Source: Deltaproteobacteria bacterium (GTDB lineage Bacteria; Desulfobacterota; DSM-4660; Desulfatiglandales; Desulfatiglandaceae). Taken from it: a DNA stretch of 6,448 nt. The DNA is taken from the NCBI GenBank assembly GCA_011051075.1, contig DREN01000455.1, positions 1 through 6,448 on the forward strand, written 5' to 3'. This document shows, piece by piece, positions 5,868 to 6,448 of the stretch. Under the pieces are notes generated by a model. The model saw nothing but the letters and a program-made list of their open reading frames with translations, searched no databases and was not told where the DNA came from. Position 1 is the first letter of the stretch; the number at the start of each line of letters is the position of its first letter. Both the position numbers and the translations under genes were made by a program.

Positions 5868-5996
5868 AATCGGATAACACCTCTGCGGACGATTTAGAGC
5901 CGCGGAAGAGATGCCCAAAATATTTTTCTAAGATAGTATAGTTACCAGTGTCCATGAAGGCGCTTCCCGCGGTAGTGCCGGTGTCCTTGTATGTTA

Positions 5997-6030
5997 AAGG
6001 AAAAATGGAACGGCACTTTCCTTTTTCCTT
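5997..6030. repeat. A/T-rich hairpin with possible alternative pairing
   Basis: AAGGAAAAA (5997-6005) pairs with TTTTTCCTT (6022-6030). After a one-base bulge, GGAA (6007-6010) pairs with TTCC (6018-6021), giving 13 pairs around a seven-base loop. A competing fold uses GTGCCG (5975-5980) with CGGCAC (6011-6016) and TCCTT (5984-5988) with AAGGA (5997-6001). The two folds exclude each other. Whether this region is transcribed is unknown. Confidence 0.6.
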
Positions 6031-6048
6031 GAAATCAGGGGGGATTTA

Positions 6049-6171
6049 CGTTAATGAAAAATTTTGACCTGTGCGGTTAGACTTCAGCAATTGTGGATAC
6101 GGGATCTATCCCGCCCATGGCGGGAGTCCGTCCGTGGGTATTCGCACAGGTCGAAAAATTTTTGCTTAACG
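6049..6171. repeat. Nested inverted-repeat element just upstream of asd (MITE-like or leader structure)
   Basis: The outer arms are imperfect inverted repeats of 27 and 29 bases. The left arm (6049-6075) runs CGTTAATG, AAAAATTTT, GACCTGTGCG; the right arm (6143-6171) is its near reverse complement, ending GCTTAACG. The 67-base interior has a second hairpin, TCCCGCC (6109-6115), loop CAT, GGCGGGA (6119-6125), with ATACGG (6097-6102) able to pair to CCGT plus TAT (6132-6141) around it. The element encodes no protein and has no obvious target-site duplication. Its right end lies six bases before the asd ribosome site. Confidence 0.7.
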
Positions 6172-6189
6172 GAACCTAAGGAGAGTCTT

Positions 6190-6448
6190 ATGCTGAAAAT
6201 CGGTTTTGTGGGATGGCGCGGAATGGTTGGGTCGGTCCTCATGGGCCGGATGAGAGAGGAGAATGATTTCAAAGGGTTTGACCCGGTCTTCTTCACCACC
6301 TCCAACGTGGGCGGGGAAGGGCCTGAGATCGGTCTGGATATCCCGCCCTTGAGGGACGCCTACGATGTTGATCTACTTTCCGAACAGGAGATCGTCGTCA
6401 CCTGCCAGGGCGGGGGTTACACACAGGCGGTTTATCCCCGGCCCAGAA
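6190..6448 (+). CDS. asd: Aspartate-semialdehyde dehydrogenase, N-terminal part (3' end off the window)
   Basis: The first 86 codons are present. The start MLKIGFVGWRGMVGSVLMGRM closely matches the E. coli-type Asd N-terminus, with the NADP-binding loop GWRGMVGSVL at 8-17. Further matches are PVFFTTSNVG (32-41) and IVVTCQGG (68-75). Asd reduces beta-aspartyl phosphate to aspartate semialdehyde in the cytoplasm, the branch point to diaminopimelate/lysine, threonine and methionine. The catalytic Cys, around residue 135 in the family, lies beyond the window. E. coli has CQGGDYT where this gene has CQGGGYT (Gly76, codon GGT), and LRE where this has PRE; both could be natural variation. The start is fixed by AAGGAG (6178-6183), six bases upstream. 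No convincing promoter was found; the repeat element at 6049-6171 lies immediately upstream. Confidence 0.95.
   Translation, partial: MLKIGFVGWRGMVGSVLMGRMREENDFKGFDPVFFTTSNVGGEGPEIGLDIPPLRDAYDVDLLSEQEIVVTCQGGGYTQAVYPRPR

Larger units (their letters stand above)
5711..6189. other. Repeat-rich intergenic region between divergent genes
   Basis: 479 bases with no credible ORF on either strand. It separates the minus-strand DUF166 cluster from the plus-strand asd gene. From left to right it holds an AT-rich stretch (about 5735-5775) and a heptamer tandem repeat running into a 15-base-arm palindrome (5821-5867). Next come a weak hairpin (CTCTGCGG at 5881-5888 with CCGC plus AGAG at 5900-5910) and an A/T-rich hairpin (5997-6030). 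A nested inverted-repeat element (6049-6171) completes it. I found no convincing promoter for asd and no riboswitch that I recognise. Confidence 0.7.

Noticed and set aside
5937..5942. TATAGT as a -10 box for asd
   Set aside because: No acceptable -35 box lies 16-18 bases upstream and there is no extended -10 TG.
6064..6069. TTGACC inside the inverted-repeat element as a -35 box for asd
   Set aside because: The bases 16-18 positions downstream do not resemble a -10 box.
6084..6305. Minus-strand 73-codon frame opposite the asd start
   Set aside because: It is antisense to the conserved Asd N-terminus and has no family resemblance.

Overview
The window looks like chromosomal DNA from an anaerobic, selenocysteine-using bacterium. 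My best guess is a Desulfobacterota (deltaproteobacterial) lineage. This rests on gene content, on a UGA-containing gene with a bacterial SECIS-like hairpin, and on intergenic palindromes and small tandem repeats that I associate with that group. No rRNA, tRNA, CRISPR array, prophage module or transposase gene is visible.

Layout: (1) 1-1226, minus strand: a consensus-like sigma70 promoter (1198-1226) drives a gamma-class carbonic anhydrase-like protein (652-1176) and an unrecognised protein that runs off the left edge (1-622). (2) 1354-2168, plus strand: a small three-helix membrane protein and an ArfB-type peptidyl-tRNA hydrolase. (3) 2185-5710, minus strand: a four-gene cluster read from a good sigma70 promoter at 5681-5710. 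In transcription order it holds a DUF166-like protein, a four-helix membrane protein of the Phage_holin_4_2 type, RadA/Sms, and an unrecognised protein with a possible zinc ribbon. (4) 5711-6189: a 479-base non-coding stretch full of tandem and inverted repeats. (5) 6190-6448, plus strand: the first 86 codons of aspartate-semialdehyde dehydrogenase (asd).

The most interesting result is in region 3. The DUF166-like gene looks like two ORFs (4967-5266 and 5330-5653), but both halves lie in one frame, separated only by a TGA at 5327-5329 followed by TGC (Cys). Starting nine bases after the TGA is a seven-pair stem capped by the hexaloop AGGUCU, as I recall it in the E. coli fdhF SECIS. The simplest reading is one 228-residue selenoprotein with a Sec109-Cys110 pair.

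Secondary points are a gamma carbonic anhydrase homologue in which the third metal-binding His is Asn, and a nested inverted-repeat element ending six bases before the asd ribosome binding site. Family names come from reading the translations and from memory; no database search was run.
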